This document shows, one piece after another, positions 7,701 to 12,472 of a stretch of DNA of 14,566 nt. The notes below the pieces were generated by a model that was given only the letters and a program-made list of their open reading frames with translations, made no database searches and had not been told where the DNA came from. How positions within the stretch are numbered: the stretch's first letter is position 1; the number at the start of each line of letters is the position of its first letter. Source of the stretch: Candidatus Woesearchaeota archaeon (lineage in GTDB: Archaea > Nanobdellota > Nanobdellia > Woesearchaeales > JABIAG01); assembly GCA_019323235.1 (NCBI GenBank), contig JAHWHN010000210.1, forward strand, positions 1-14,566. The letters are read 5' to 3'. Made by a program: the position numbers and the translations under genes.

Positions 7701-8162
7701 TTCAGAAACTAATTTAGAAATATCTTTGCTAATCTCATTGAAATATTTTGTTTTTTCGTTAAGATCTTTTTCTTTAATTTTGATTTTCTTTTCTTTTTCT
7801 TCTATATTATCATATTTTGCATCAAGTATTTTTTTAAGTTCTTTATAATCTTGAACTATTTTTAAGAAACTTTTATTTTTTTGATTTAGGATTTTACTTT
7901 TTTCTTCAGAATTTTTACTTTTTTCACTTTCTTCTTTACATTTCTTCTCTAATTCTCTTTTTTTATTTTGAAGTTTTTCAATTTCGGAATCAAGTTCATT
8001 GTATTTTTTATTTTTCTCTTCTAGTTTTTTCTCTCTGTCATTAACTTCCTTGATTTCCTTATTAATTAATTCATTCTTTTTATCAAGAAGTCTCTTCATT
8101 TCTTTCAGTCTAGAAATTTGTTCTTCTAATACAACATCCTCTTTTTTCTTATTTTTAGAAAT
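4728..8162 (-). CDS. Giant coiled-coil protein with helical C-terminal domain, probable ATT start
   Basis: From the first ATG (8099) it has 1123 residues. The frame stays open 25 codons further, and GAGGTG at 8170-8175 sits seven bases before an ATT at 8160-8162. Initiation there adds 21 residues beginning (M)SKNKKKEDVVLEEQISRLKE, already in coiled-coil register. No ATG, GTG or TTG fits that ribosome-binding site. Residues to about 1020 are rich in Glu, Lys, Leu and Ile in heptads with very few Pro, Gly or aromatics, which predicts a long rod. No Walker motif or hinge is present, so it is not SMC or Rad50. The last ~65 residues (LSRVIQQIKQSINNRNLDMAEK onward) look like a TPR-type helical hairpin. 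A 29-residue tandem repeat lies at about 880-938. There is no membrane segment. A structural or scaffold role is inferred. Confidence 0.85.
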   Translation of the reverse strand: MSKNKKKEDVVLEEQISRLKEMKRLLDKKNELINKEIKEVNDREKKLEEKNKKYNELDSEIEKLQNKKRELEKKCKEESEKSKNSEEKSKILNQKNKSFLKIVQDYKELKKILDAKYDNIEEKEKKIKIKEKDLNEKTKYFNEISKDISKLVSERKILQKESKGIQEEIENLHKKEWSIKEKEEELKRLVDNLEKVNLKLKTKDTLLNKKKAELIQRDKEISKKEEESKNKIYNLNQRLKRDLILLEQKKDQINKISQDIELLIEKKKNISQDSKRTKNELKALVRQKEFLTKKEEELEKITDGLNSIQQNVHERNLSILEKEKAIKLKEKDIGRKAQLLIGKVETSSKIIEDKKLKLLEKENSLNERERKLEEFVRRTILKHFSDIENFKKNRDEYVNKEKEKINNLYLMKKEELKKKEEEIRNKIKVSAERHLETVRKFEEERQIALVQDKKIIEELYNQRKNELKLKEDKIKEKLDLAAKEYSNKIKEFNEERKLTKEKDMQELEQNYIQKLQEIKKRETILKNKLNEIKDAHEKKLLDIKKKNEELIKRDKLKIIEEIKNLIDKKKQLNTLIKNQEDIISQEKAKVNADATLKENVLKNKIGKLNSVLSRLAKVKDILKKEKEDEINMNEALKLTHKHNLDLLKIYRNKLKRDVEVFEKNKIEAIRAEEKKLRELIDREKERVGKLIDLKNKQEERIISQKDELLEKSQLLSEKESMFNTVIGKLKSVKEKLENKELLLKNKEEELERDRIAANLSKNELQNLRQEVSDLKTKRRYLLDHELPKKSEKLNEKEIRLRHITKQLKEAEKLLVKKEKSMAKALEPFEQKVAEKEAIELKINTLRDEENRINRIIALRRKDLDRLIRIKLKETRDIEQRKRNLDETIKKVQEKENEMVKHIKEYQRLKSKFEDKEMYLNQREAKIKERESKEYELLKSKFQDKEMYLNEREARIKERENKAIEIRKNASEKIKVYNSKIDELDRRVKNRESKLNSIIQKINLTKDVLRKEEEKIKQKRDVVNNALNEIRKRNSLILRREVSLFESKNQTIPNVAKELPVESKPIETFIERPRLIEEIKTNNTEDLSRVIQQIKQSINNRNLDMAEKLIRDAEVIVENISDPSEKRKQNFGILELKTDLKIAKL
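5287..5460 (-). repeat. 87-bp tandem duplication inside the coiled-coil gene
   Basis: Two adjacent 87-bp units (5287-5373 and 5374-5460) are largely identical and encode the 29-residue repeat KSKF(E/Q)DKEMYLN(Q/E)REA(K/R)IKE, with a similar remainder. This is a recent in-frame duplication; weaker 'LxxKExxLxxRExxL' echoes occur throughout the protein. Confidence 0.85.
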
Positions 8163-8176
8163 TTTATCCCACCTCT
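8160..8176 (-). promoter_or_regulatory. Shine-Dalgarno that selects an ATT initiation codon
   Basis: On the minus strand AGAGGTGG is followed by GATAAA and then ATT. The in-frame stop TAG (8175-8177) overlaps the ribosome-binding site, so nothing upstream can be coding. The nearest ATG is 63 bases further on without any Shine-Dalgarno. Confidence 0.6.
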
Positions 8177-8277
8177 ATCTATTTAATCTTTTTTGGTTAA
8201 TGCCTTTATTAATCTTTATAACTATTATATAGTGAAACTTATCAATTTTGTTATTTTTTTAGTTATTTATTAATAAA

Positions 8278-8292
8278 AACTTTTATAAATGG
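8278..8292 (+). promoter_or_regulatory. TATA-box promoter of the Zn-ribbon/aEF-1beta operon
   Basis: AACTTTTATAAATGG is centred 27-28 bp upstream of the ATG at 8314. This gives a leaderless first gene, with the second gene two bases behind its stop. Confidence 0.55.
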
Positions 8293-8313
8293 ATTATATT
8301 TTCATACCTTAAA

Positions 8314-8481
8314 ATGAACGAAAAATGTAATTCATGTGGTAAAAGGATGGCAAATGATCCTGAAGGCGTTTCATTCCCATGTCCAAATTGTGGAAATCAA
8401 ACTATCTGTAGATGTTCTCACTGTAAAAAATTATCTACTCAGTATGTATGTCCTGAATGTGGTTTTGAGGGCCCAAATTAA
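8314..8481 (+). CDS. Zn-ribbon RNA-binding protein associated with translation (COG2888-type)
   Basis: A 55-residue protein consisting of CxxC pairs: C5/C8, C23/C26, C32/C34/C37 and C46/C49, enough for two zinc ribbons. The key segments are KCNSCGKRM, PCPNCGNQTICRCSHCKK and YVCPECGF. It matches the small archaeal Zn-ribbon proteins predicted to bind RNA in translation. In many archaea this gene directly precedes the gene for elongation factor 1-beta, and it does so here with only two bases between stop and start. Start choice is fixed by the TATA box 27 bp upstream. The exact RNA target is unknown. Confidence in the family is high because motif and neighbour agree. Confidence 0.88.
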   Translation: MNEKCNSCGKRMANDPEGVSFPCPNCGNQTICRCSHCKKLSTQYVCPECGFEGPN

Positions 8482-8483
8482 AG

Positions 8484-8759
8484 ATGGCGGATGCAATTAT
8501 TACTTTTAAAATAATGCCTGAAAGTCCAGAAGTTGATTTAAAAGATTTAGAAAACAAAGCTACAGAAATGATCGCTAAATTCGGCGGTGAAGTGGGTAAA
8601 GTTGATATTCAACCAGTTGCTTTTGGTTTAAAATCATTAAATCTAATCTTTGTAATGGATGAAACTTTAGGCGGAACTGATGATTTAGAAAAAGACATCG
8701 AAGACTTAGAAGGTGTAATGTCTTGTGAAGTTACTGATGTTAGAAGAGCTTTAGGATAA
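8484..8759 (+). CDS. ef1b: Translation elongation factor aEF-1beta
   Basis: A 91-residue guanine nucleotide exchange factor for elongation factor 1-alpha, which reloads it with GTP after each aminoacyl-tRNA delivery. The length matches the archaeal single-domain form. Recognisable segments are the opening strand with ITFKIMPESPEVDLKDLE, the FGGEVGKVDIQPVAFGLKSLNLIFVMDE core, and the ending GTDDLEKDIEDLEGVMSCEV followed by TDVRRALG, typical of the family's last strand. It is the second gene of the operon with the Zn-ribbon protein, and a T-run follows the stop. Cytoplasmic and probably essential. Confidence 0.96.
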   Translation: MADAIITFKIMPESPEVDLKDLENKATEMIAKFGGEVGKVDIQPVAFGLKSLNLIFVMDETLGGTDDLEKDIEDLEGVMSCEVTDVRRALG

Positions 8760-8760
8760 G

Positions 8761-8780
8761 TTCTTTTTTTCTATTTTATA
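8761..8780 (+). terminator. Poly-T terminator after aEF-1beta
   Basis: A run of seven T (8764-8770), then CTATTTTATAATTTTC, lies directly after the stop codon. Archaeal RNA polymerase terminates on such U-tracts without a hairpin. The 8781-8870 stretch is AT-rich with nothing else I can identify. Confidence 0.5.
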
Positions 8781-8873
8781 ATTTTCTCAATCTATTTAAT
8801 TGAAATCTGATTAATTTATTTTTATTTAATTTAAAATTAAAGAACGTACTGTCACAATATTTTATGTTTAATA

Positions 8874-8907
8874 TAAAAAAAGAAATTTTCCTGCAAATAA
8901 ATGCAGG
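8874..8907 (-). terminator. Hairpin terminator after the cdc6 operon
   Basis: Minus strand: CCTGCA and TGCAGG (8890-8895 and 8902-8907) pair around a 6-base loop, followed by AAAATTTC and seven T (8874-8880). The stem is clearly more GC-rich than its surroundings. It closes the transcript of cdc6 plus the 32-codon gene. Confidence 0.6.
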
Positions 8908-8918
8908 TTTAGAAAAAT

Positions 8919-9017
8919 TTAGATCAAACTTGATCTCATAAATACTCTACCATCTCTAACTTCTACTTGTCTTAAAGACACTTTTCCATTAAATTTTTTC
9001 ATATAGTTAAATTTCAT
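8919..9017 (-). CDS. Small protein of 32 residues downstream of cdc6
   Basis: A 32-codon ORF, MKFNYMKKFNGKVSLRQVEV then RDGRVFMRSSLI. It starts 12 bases after the cdc6 stop with GGGGG seven bases before the ATG, and it ends just before a good hairpin terminator. It therefore fills the space between cdc6 and the end of the transcript. The protein is basic, with a likely strand pair (KVSLRQVEV and GRVFMRSSL) around an RDG turn. I do not recognise it. The context makes it a probable co-expressed partner of the initiator protein, but function is unknown. Confidence 0.5.
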   Translation of the reverse strand: MKFNYMKKFNGKVSLRQVEVRDGRVFMRSSLI

Positions 9018-9029
9018 TTAACAACCCCC

Positions 9030-10199
9030 CTAAATGCTATCTCTAATCTTCTTTCGAAGTTTAGTTTTGACAGCATCATCAATCTTTAAAACTATTTTTC
9101 TAGCTTTACGCTTTAGTTTTGTTACCCAACCAACTTCTGAATGGATTAATCCCAATTCATTAAAATAAATTAAAAAAGTTCTAACTCTTCTTTCTGATAG
9201 TGCTGTAACTTTGAAAGATTTACATTCTTTCATATAGTTCATATAAACTTGAGAGCCAGTTGTTTCTCCCTTAGTTTTTAATAAAGTTAGGAATAATATT
9301 TTTTGATGTTTAGTTAATCCCACTAAAGTCTTTACTAAATGATCTTGTTCTAAGTTCTTATCAGCTCCTGATACCATATCTAGAGTGATTTTTTGTTTAG
9401 ATTTTGTAATTGCTATTTTAGCACAAGAATCCATTAATTCTAAAGCTTTTCTAGCATCTCCACCTCTTTCTGATTCAATTTCAGCGATTCTAGAAAGAAC
9501 TGGTCCAGAAATAGTACCTGGTAAAAATGCTCTTTTTGCTCTATCACTTAAAATTTGAGTCAAATCTTCTGAATTATATGGTGAAAAAATAATCTTTATT
9601 CTTCCAAAGGAAGATTGTGTTCTGGGGGAGAGGTAGTCATATACTCTTAGATCGTTGGATATGACGAGAGAAGATATTTTCGAATCAATATTGCTATTAA
9701 TTCTACTCAATTTGTAGAGTATTTCATCCCCTGATTCTTTCAGGACGTAATCTACCTCATCCAGAACAACAAGTACGTTGGTGTTTTTGTTCATAATTTT
9801 CTTAATTTCGGAAGTAACTCTTTTGGTTGACCATCCGAGTTTAGGAATTTCAATAGTTGATAAATTTGTTAATAATTCTAGAAGAATTGAATATTCAGTT
9901 CTATTTTCTGAACAATTAATGTATACAATTCTTAAATCAATTTGTTTCTTTTTTGCTTCTTTTCTTAGTTCATTAGCAATCTCTAATGTTAAAGCAGTTT
10001 TACCTGTACCAGGAGTACCATAAACAAATATTGAAGAAACAGGAGAGTTTAATAAAATTGGAGCCAACTCCATAATAATTTCATTTCTTTCATCGACTCT
10101 ACCAACCATTCCTGTTTTAGGAACTAGTTCGTAAATAGCATTTCTATCTTTATAGATAGTCTTCTTAAGAACATTCTCAAACGTTAATTTCATTGCCAT
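9030..10199 (-). CDS. cdc6: Orc1/Cdc6 replication initiator
   Basis: A 389-residue archaeal replication initiator combining Orc1 and Cdc6 roles: it binds origin boxes and loads the MCM helicase. The AAA+ core has Walker A GTPGTGKT at 61-68, Walker B LDEVD at 146-150, sensor 1 around LVISND (178-183), an SPRTQSSFG arginine-finger region at 191-199, and sensor 2 in GGDARKALELM near 245. The C-terminal ~100 residues form the winged helix that contacts DNA. The start is set by GGGGTGGAG eight bases upstream. A BRE/TATA lies further up in a divergent intergenic region. A patch around residues 125-205 has higher GC and different codons from the rest (see findings). Co-transcribed with a 32-codon gene. 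Confidence 0.96.
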   Translation of the reverse strand: MAMKLTFENVLKKTIYKDRNAIYELVPKTGMVGRVDERNEIIMELAPILLNSPVSSIFVYGTPGTGKTALTLEIANELRKEAKKKQIDLRIVYINCSENRTEYSILLELLTNLSTIEIPKLGWSTKRVTSEIKKIMNKNTNVLVVLDEVDYVLKESGDEILYKLSRINSNIDSKISSLVISNDLRVYDYLSPRTQSSFGRIKIIFSPYNSEDLTQILSDRAKRAFLPGTISGPVLSRIAEIESERGGDARKALELMDSCAKIAITKSKQKITLDMVSGADKNLEQDHLVKTLVGLTKHQKILFLTLLKTKGETTGSQVYMNYMKECKSFKVTALSERRVRTFLIYFNELGLIHSEVGWVTKLKRKARKIVLKIDDAVKTKLRKKIRDSI

Positions 10200-10247
10200 T
10201 TAAACTTCTCCACCCCTTGTGATACAATATATATCTTTGAGAGGTAC

Positions 10248-10261
10248 TATATAAATGTTTC
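10248..10261 (-). promoter_or_regulatory. BRE/TATA promoter of cdc6
   Basis: Minus strand GAAACATTTATATA, a consensus TATA box behind a BRE-like GAAAC. It is about 49 bases before the ATG, leaving a short leader with GGGGTGGAG at 10208-10216. Confidence 0.6.
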
Positions 10262-10320
10262 TTTTTCTTCCCCTGTTTCCGTTGTTTCCGATACTCTTGA
10301 TTTTTAATCAGATTATTTAT
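10262..10320. other. Candidate origin/Cdc6-binding element in the divergent cdc6 intergenic region
   Basis: Between the cdc6 promoter and the promoter of the 10370 gene lie two tandem copies of a 9-mer, TGTTTCCGT and TGTTTCCGA (10274-10291). They are followed by the 13-bp palindrome TGATTTTTAATCA (10298-10310) and an AT-only stretch (10311-10325). GTTTCC is also one arm of the archaeal origin recognition box core (…TGGAAAC), and origins often lie next to cdc6. The full box consensus is not present, so an autoregulatory operator is an equal alternative. Confidence 0.35.
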
Positions 10321-10337
10321 AAATAACATATAGAAAA

Positions 10338-10349
10338 CTTTTATAAAAA
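10338..10349 (+). promoter_or_regulatory. TATA-box promoter of the 10370 gene
   Basis: CTTTTATAAAAA is centred about 27 bp upstream of the ATG at 10370. No Shine-Dalgarno is present; the CACCTCCCC just downstream is its complement rather than the motif itself. Confidence 0.5.
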
Positions 10350-10369
10350 CACCTCCCCTACTATGGCTT

Positions 10370-10891
10370 ATGCTATATCATATTTTAAGCAATAGGGAGT
10401 GTGTAAATCTTTTGAAATTTTTATCTGAGTCAGAAGATGTAGTCTCAATCTCAAATGAGAAGATTTCTAATAAAACTTTAAAGACACTTTTTAATCATGA
10501 ATTGATACATTTAGAATTTGGTGAAAAAACATTAGCTTCAATTTCATTAAAAGGAAGAAATTTCATAAAATTATTTGATGAATTAGTAGATATTACCTCT
10601 AATACATCATCAAAATCTACTAAAATGAGAGTGGAATATCATTTAACTGATAGAGAAAAAAATGTAATACTGGCAATTTCTAAATCTTTATTTGAAGTAG
10701 AGCTTGAAAAATTATATAAAATTATGAAAAAGAAAGGTCAATATAAACTAAAGACTTCTTTTAATAAAGACATAAAATTATTGGAAGAATTGAACTTAGT
10801 AAAAGTTGATAAAAAACTAGTTTACTTGACTGAAGTTGGTAAAAAAGTAATTACTCACGAAATTCTGAAAGAATACAATTTACTTGCTTAG
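10370..10891 (+). CDS. Double winged-helix DNA-binding protein, divergent from cdc6
   Basis: A 173-residue protein that looks like two tandem winged-helix units. The first (about 1-70) runs LSNRECVNLLKFLSES, then a recognition-helix-like ISNKTLKTLFNHELI, then wing strands and ISLKGRNFIKLFDEL. The second (about 90-170) starts LTDREKNVILAISKS, continues KTSFNKDIKLLEELNLVKVD and ends LVYLTEVGKKVI, a typical archaeal wing and final helix. The family is not recognised more precisely. The ATG at 10370 is in the right place for the TATA box. Another ATG seven bases upstream is out of frame and opens only ten codons. The shared intergenic region makes it a candidate regulator of cdc6 or of itself; a MarR/ArsR-type repressor is possible. 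Confidence 0.7.
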   Translation: MLYHILSNRECVNLLKFLSESEDVVSISNEKISNKTLKTLFNHELIHLEFGEKTLASISLKGRNFIKLFDELVDITSNTSSKSTKMRVEYHLTDREKNVILAISKSLFEVELEKLYKIMKKKGQYKLKTSFNKDIKLLEELNLVKVDKKLVYLTEVGKKVITHEILKEYNLLA

Positions 10892-10967
10892 TTTATAATT
10901 ATTTATAACAAATTAACAATTTATTAACTATTATTTAACATTTAATTCTTAATATTTTAGAAAGAAA

Positions 10968-11035
10968 AGCAAAGCGGGCGTATAAGGTTACAAAAGTCTA
11001 TAGCTAATGCAACAGTATACTTCCAACGCTTTGCT
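10968..11035 (-). ncRNA. Extended 68-nt RNA hairpin immediately 3' of tRNA-Arg
   Basis: The ends form a perfect 9-bp stem, AGCAAAGCG with CGCTTTGCT (10968-10976, 11027-11035). Inside it, on the same axis, GG pairs with CC, GTATA with TATAC (10980-10984, 11016-11020) and GTTGCA with TGTAAC (one G-U; 10987-10992, 11008-11013). On the minus strand it starts one base after the tRNA discriminator and is followed by TTTCTTTC, so it could be the end of a tRNA-hairpin transcript. It is not a second tRNA: no T-loop or D-arm fits. I see no C/D boxes and no ACA behind the stem. Function unknown; orientation is inferred from the T-rich tail. Confidence 0.5.
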
Positions 11036-11036
11036 A

Positions 11037-11110
11037 CGGGCACAAGAGGATTCGAACCCCTGTTTACCGGTCCGAAGCCGGTCGTGCTATCCAAGCTATA
11101 CCATGTGCCC
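11037..11110 (-). tRNA. trnR-UCG: tRNA-Arg (anticodon UCG)
   Basis: Folded by hand. The acceptor stem is GGGCACA with TGTGCCC (7 of 7). The D-arm has GG at 18-19 and one A-C mismatch. The anticodon stem ACCGG/CCGGT encloses CTTCGGA, giving anticodon TCG. The variable loop is AAAC, and the T-arm AGGGG TTCGAAT CCTCT is intact with one G-U pair. The discriminator is G73 and CCA is not encoded, which is normal for archaea. No intron. It reads CGA and, by wobble, CGG arginine codons. A TATA-like GATTTAAAAAAG at 11135-11146 overlaps the end of the gene upstream. The 68-nt hairpin follows directly. Confidence 0.95.
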
Positions 11111-11127
11111 AAATGAATCTTAAGAAA

Positions 11128-11766
11128 TTAATTTGATTTAAAAAAGTTTGTTTTTAGCTTTTTTATAAAATCAGTATTTAATTTAATTACTTTTGTAATA
11201 AATTGTTTATCCTTTTCTTGTTTCTTTCCAAGTTTTTTCTTTAATTTATCTCTACTTTTGAATAAAGCTTCTAATTCTCTATTTGCTCTGGCTAAACTAT
11301 GGTTATTTTTTTGAATTTCTAAATCTATTTGATCTATTTGATTAAATAATTGAATATGTTTATTTACTTCTTTTTTTTGAATTCCAATCTTTAATTCAAG
11401 AACTTTCAGCAAATTTGGAGGTAGTGTAATTCCTTTAACGTCTCCTTTATCATTAAATAAACTTTTTTTAGGTTTTTTTTCAAGAATTTCTTTTACATTT
11501 TTGATATAGAACTCCAATTCTTTAGTATATTCTATATTGAATTTTTCAACATCTCCAAAATTTAAGCTTGCTTCAGAATCTAATTTCTTTCTATCACTAA
11601 ATAGTCTTTGAAGATGGTATTCGTAATATTTAATATTTTGAGAAATTCTAGAGATTTCATCATCAATATATGAAATATGTTCTTCCAAATTACTTTCTTC
11701 TTTAAAATTTCCTTTTACAAGTTCATCCATTTCTTCAATATATTCCAAATCTTCGATGACTGTCAT
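11128..11766 (-). CDS. Hypothetical coiled-coil protein
   Basis: A 212-residue soluble protein without recognised domains. The N-terminal 25 residues are acidic (TVIEDLEYIEEMDELVKG). Two coiled-coil blocks are visible, about 28-100 (EEHISYIDDEISRISQNIKYYE onward) and about 115-205 (LLKVLELKIGIQKKEVNKHI through LEALFKSRDKLKKKLGKKQE). A Pro/Gly linker separates them (KGITLPPNLLK, around 110-118), suggesting a hinge and an antiparallel hairpin. The C-terminus is basic. There is no cysteine, signal peptide or nucleotide-binding motif. It has its own leaderless promoter with a clean TATA box. It is much smaller than the coiled-coil gene at 4728 and shows no obvious repeat in common with it. A scaffold or adaptor role is only a guess. 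Confidence 0.75.
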   Translation of the reverse strand: MTVIEDLEYIEEMDELVKGNFKEESNLEEHISYIDDEISRISQNIKYYEYHLQRLFSDRKKLDSEASLNFGDVEKFNIEYTKELEFYIKNVKEILEKKPKKSLFNDKGDVKGITLPPNLLKVLELKIGIQKKEVNKHIQLFNQIDQIDLEIQKNNHSLARANRELEALFKSRDKLKKKLGKKQEKDKQFITKVIKLNTDFIKKLKTNFFKSN

Positions 11767-11785
11767 AATTAGATTTTTGTAAAAA

Positions 11786-11799
11786 CAATATATAAATTC
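11786..11799 (-). promoter_or_regulatory. TATA-box promoter of the 11766 gene
   Basis: Minus strand GAATTTATATATTG contains a full TTTATATA centred 27 bp before the ATG at 11766, indicating a leaderless transcript. Confidence 0.55.
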
Positions 11800-11835
11800 T
11801 TCTTTTTTATGATAAACTTTAAAAAATATTAAGAA

Positions 11836-11896
11836 AAACTTATTAATTATTGTTATTCTTGAAGAATTATTAAAATCATTATAAAATGATGAGGGG
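11836..11896 (+). promoter_or_regulatory. Rubrerythrin promoter with two palindromes and Shine-Dalgarno
   Basis: A TATA-like AAACTTATTAAT lies at 11837-11848. Between it and the expected start of transcription is the 13-bp palindrome ATTCTTGAAGAAT (11855-11867), a usual place for an archaeal repressor site. A second inverted repeat, ATCATT and AATGAT (11875-11880, 11885-11890), lies in the leader, followed by GAGGGGA (11891-11897) before the ATG at 11905. The redox nature of the genes makes an operator likely, but binding is not shown. Confidence 0.45.
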
Positions 11897-11904
11897 AAGT
11901 AAAA

Positions 11905-12429
11905 ATGAGTAAAACAATTGAAAACTTAAAAAAAGCATTTGAAGGAGAGAGTCAAGCGAGAAACAAATATGACTATTTTGCAAAAGTAGCAAGGAAAGAA
12001 GGTTATCATTACATCGCTAAATTATTTGAAGAAACAGCATTAAATGAAATGCAACACGCAAAAGATGAATTTAAATTATTAAAAGGAATTGGTTCCACTG
12101 AAGATAATTTGCAAGAAGCAATTAATGGCGAACATTATGAAACTTCTGATATGTATCCAACTTTTGCTAGGGAAGCAGAAGAAGAAGGTAATGAGGAAGC
12201 TGCAAAGTTATTTAGAGCAATTGCAAAAATAGAAGCAAAACACGAAGAAAGATATAAAAAATTATTAGCTTTAGTAAAAGCTGGAAAAGTTTACGAAAGA
12301 GAACAAGAAATAGAATGGAAATGTTCAAAATGTGGTAATATTCACAAAGGTAAACAACCTCCAGAAGAATGCCCTTCTTGTAAACATGCAAGAGAGTATT
12401 ATGAACCAGCAGATATGACTGATATTTAA
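11905..12429 (+). CDS. rbr: Rubrerythrin
   Basis: A 174-residue NAD(P)H-linked peroxidase (electrons come via rubredoxin-type partners) that reduces hydrogen peroxide to water in anaerobes. The N-terminal four-helix ferritin-like domain carries the diiron ligands E15 (in FEGESQARNKY), E48-x-x-H51 (LNEMQHA), E76-x-x-E79 (GEHYET) and E110-x-x-H113 (KIEAKHE). The C-terminal rubredoxin-like domain has C140-x-x-C143 and C156-x-x-C159. All expected ligands are present, so it should be active. The start is fixed by GAGGGGA eight bases upstream. Forty-three bases behind lies the reductase-desulfoferrodoxin fusion. The two genes together form a superoxide-to-water route, probably co-regulated through the palindrome in this promoter. 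Confidence 0.96.
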   Translation: MSKTIENLKKAFEGESQARNKYDYFAKVARKEGYHYIAKLFEETALNEMQHAKDEFKLLKGIGSTEDNLQEAINGEHYETSDMYPTFAREAEEEGNEEAAKLFRAIAKIEAKHEERYKKLLALVKAGKVYEREQEIEWKCSKCGNIHKGKQPPEECPSCKHAREYYEPADMTDI

Positions 12430-12472
12430 TTCAGTCAAATTTTATTTTTTTAAATTTCAATATGGAGAAAAA

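Noticed and set aside
4728..8162. SMC/Rad50 ATPase
   Set aside because: No Walker A, signature or Walker B motif and no hinge domain; only coiled coil and a small helical C-terminal part.
6991..8232. Plus-strand open frames of 77-78 codons (6991-7227 and 7999-8232)
   Set aside because: Ser/Phe/Leu-rich low-complexity translations arising opposite the Lys/Glu-rich coiled coil; no ribosome-binding site or family resemblance.
9778..10023. 81-codon plus-strand frame opposite cdc6
   Set aside because: Shadow of the Walker A/B region of cdc6.
10363..10395. Ten-codon ORF starting seven bases before the winged-helix gene
   Set aside because: Out of frame with the gene, no Shine-Dalgarno; its position is explained by chance near the start.
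10968..11035. A second tRNA next to tRNA-Arg
   Set aside because: The end stem mimics an acceptor stem, but there is no TTCGA-type T-loop, no D-arm and no anticodon arm on either strand.
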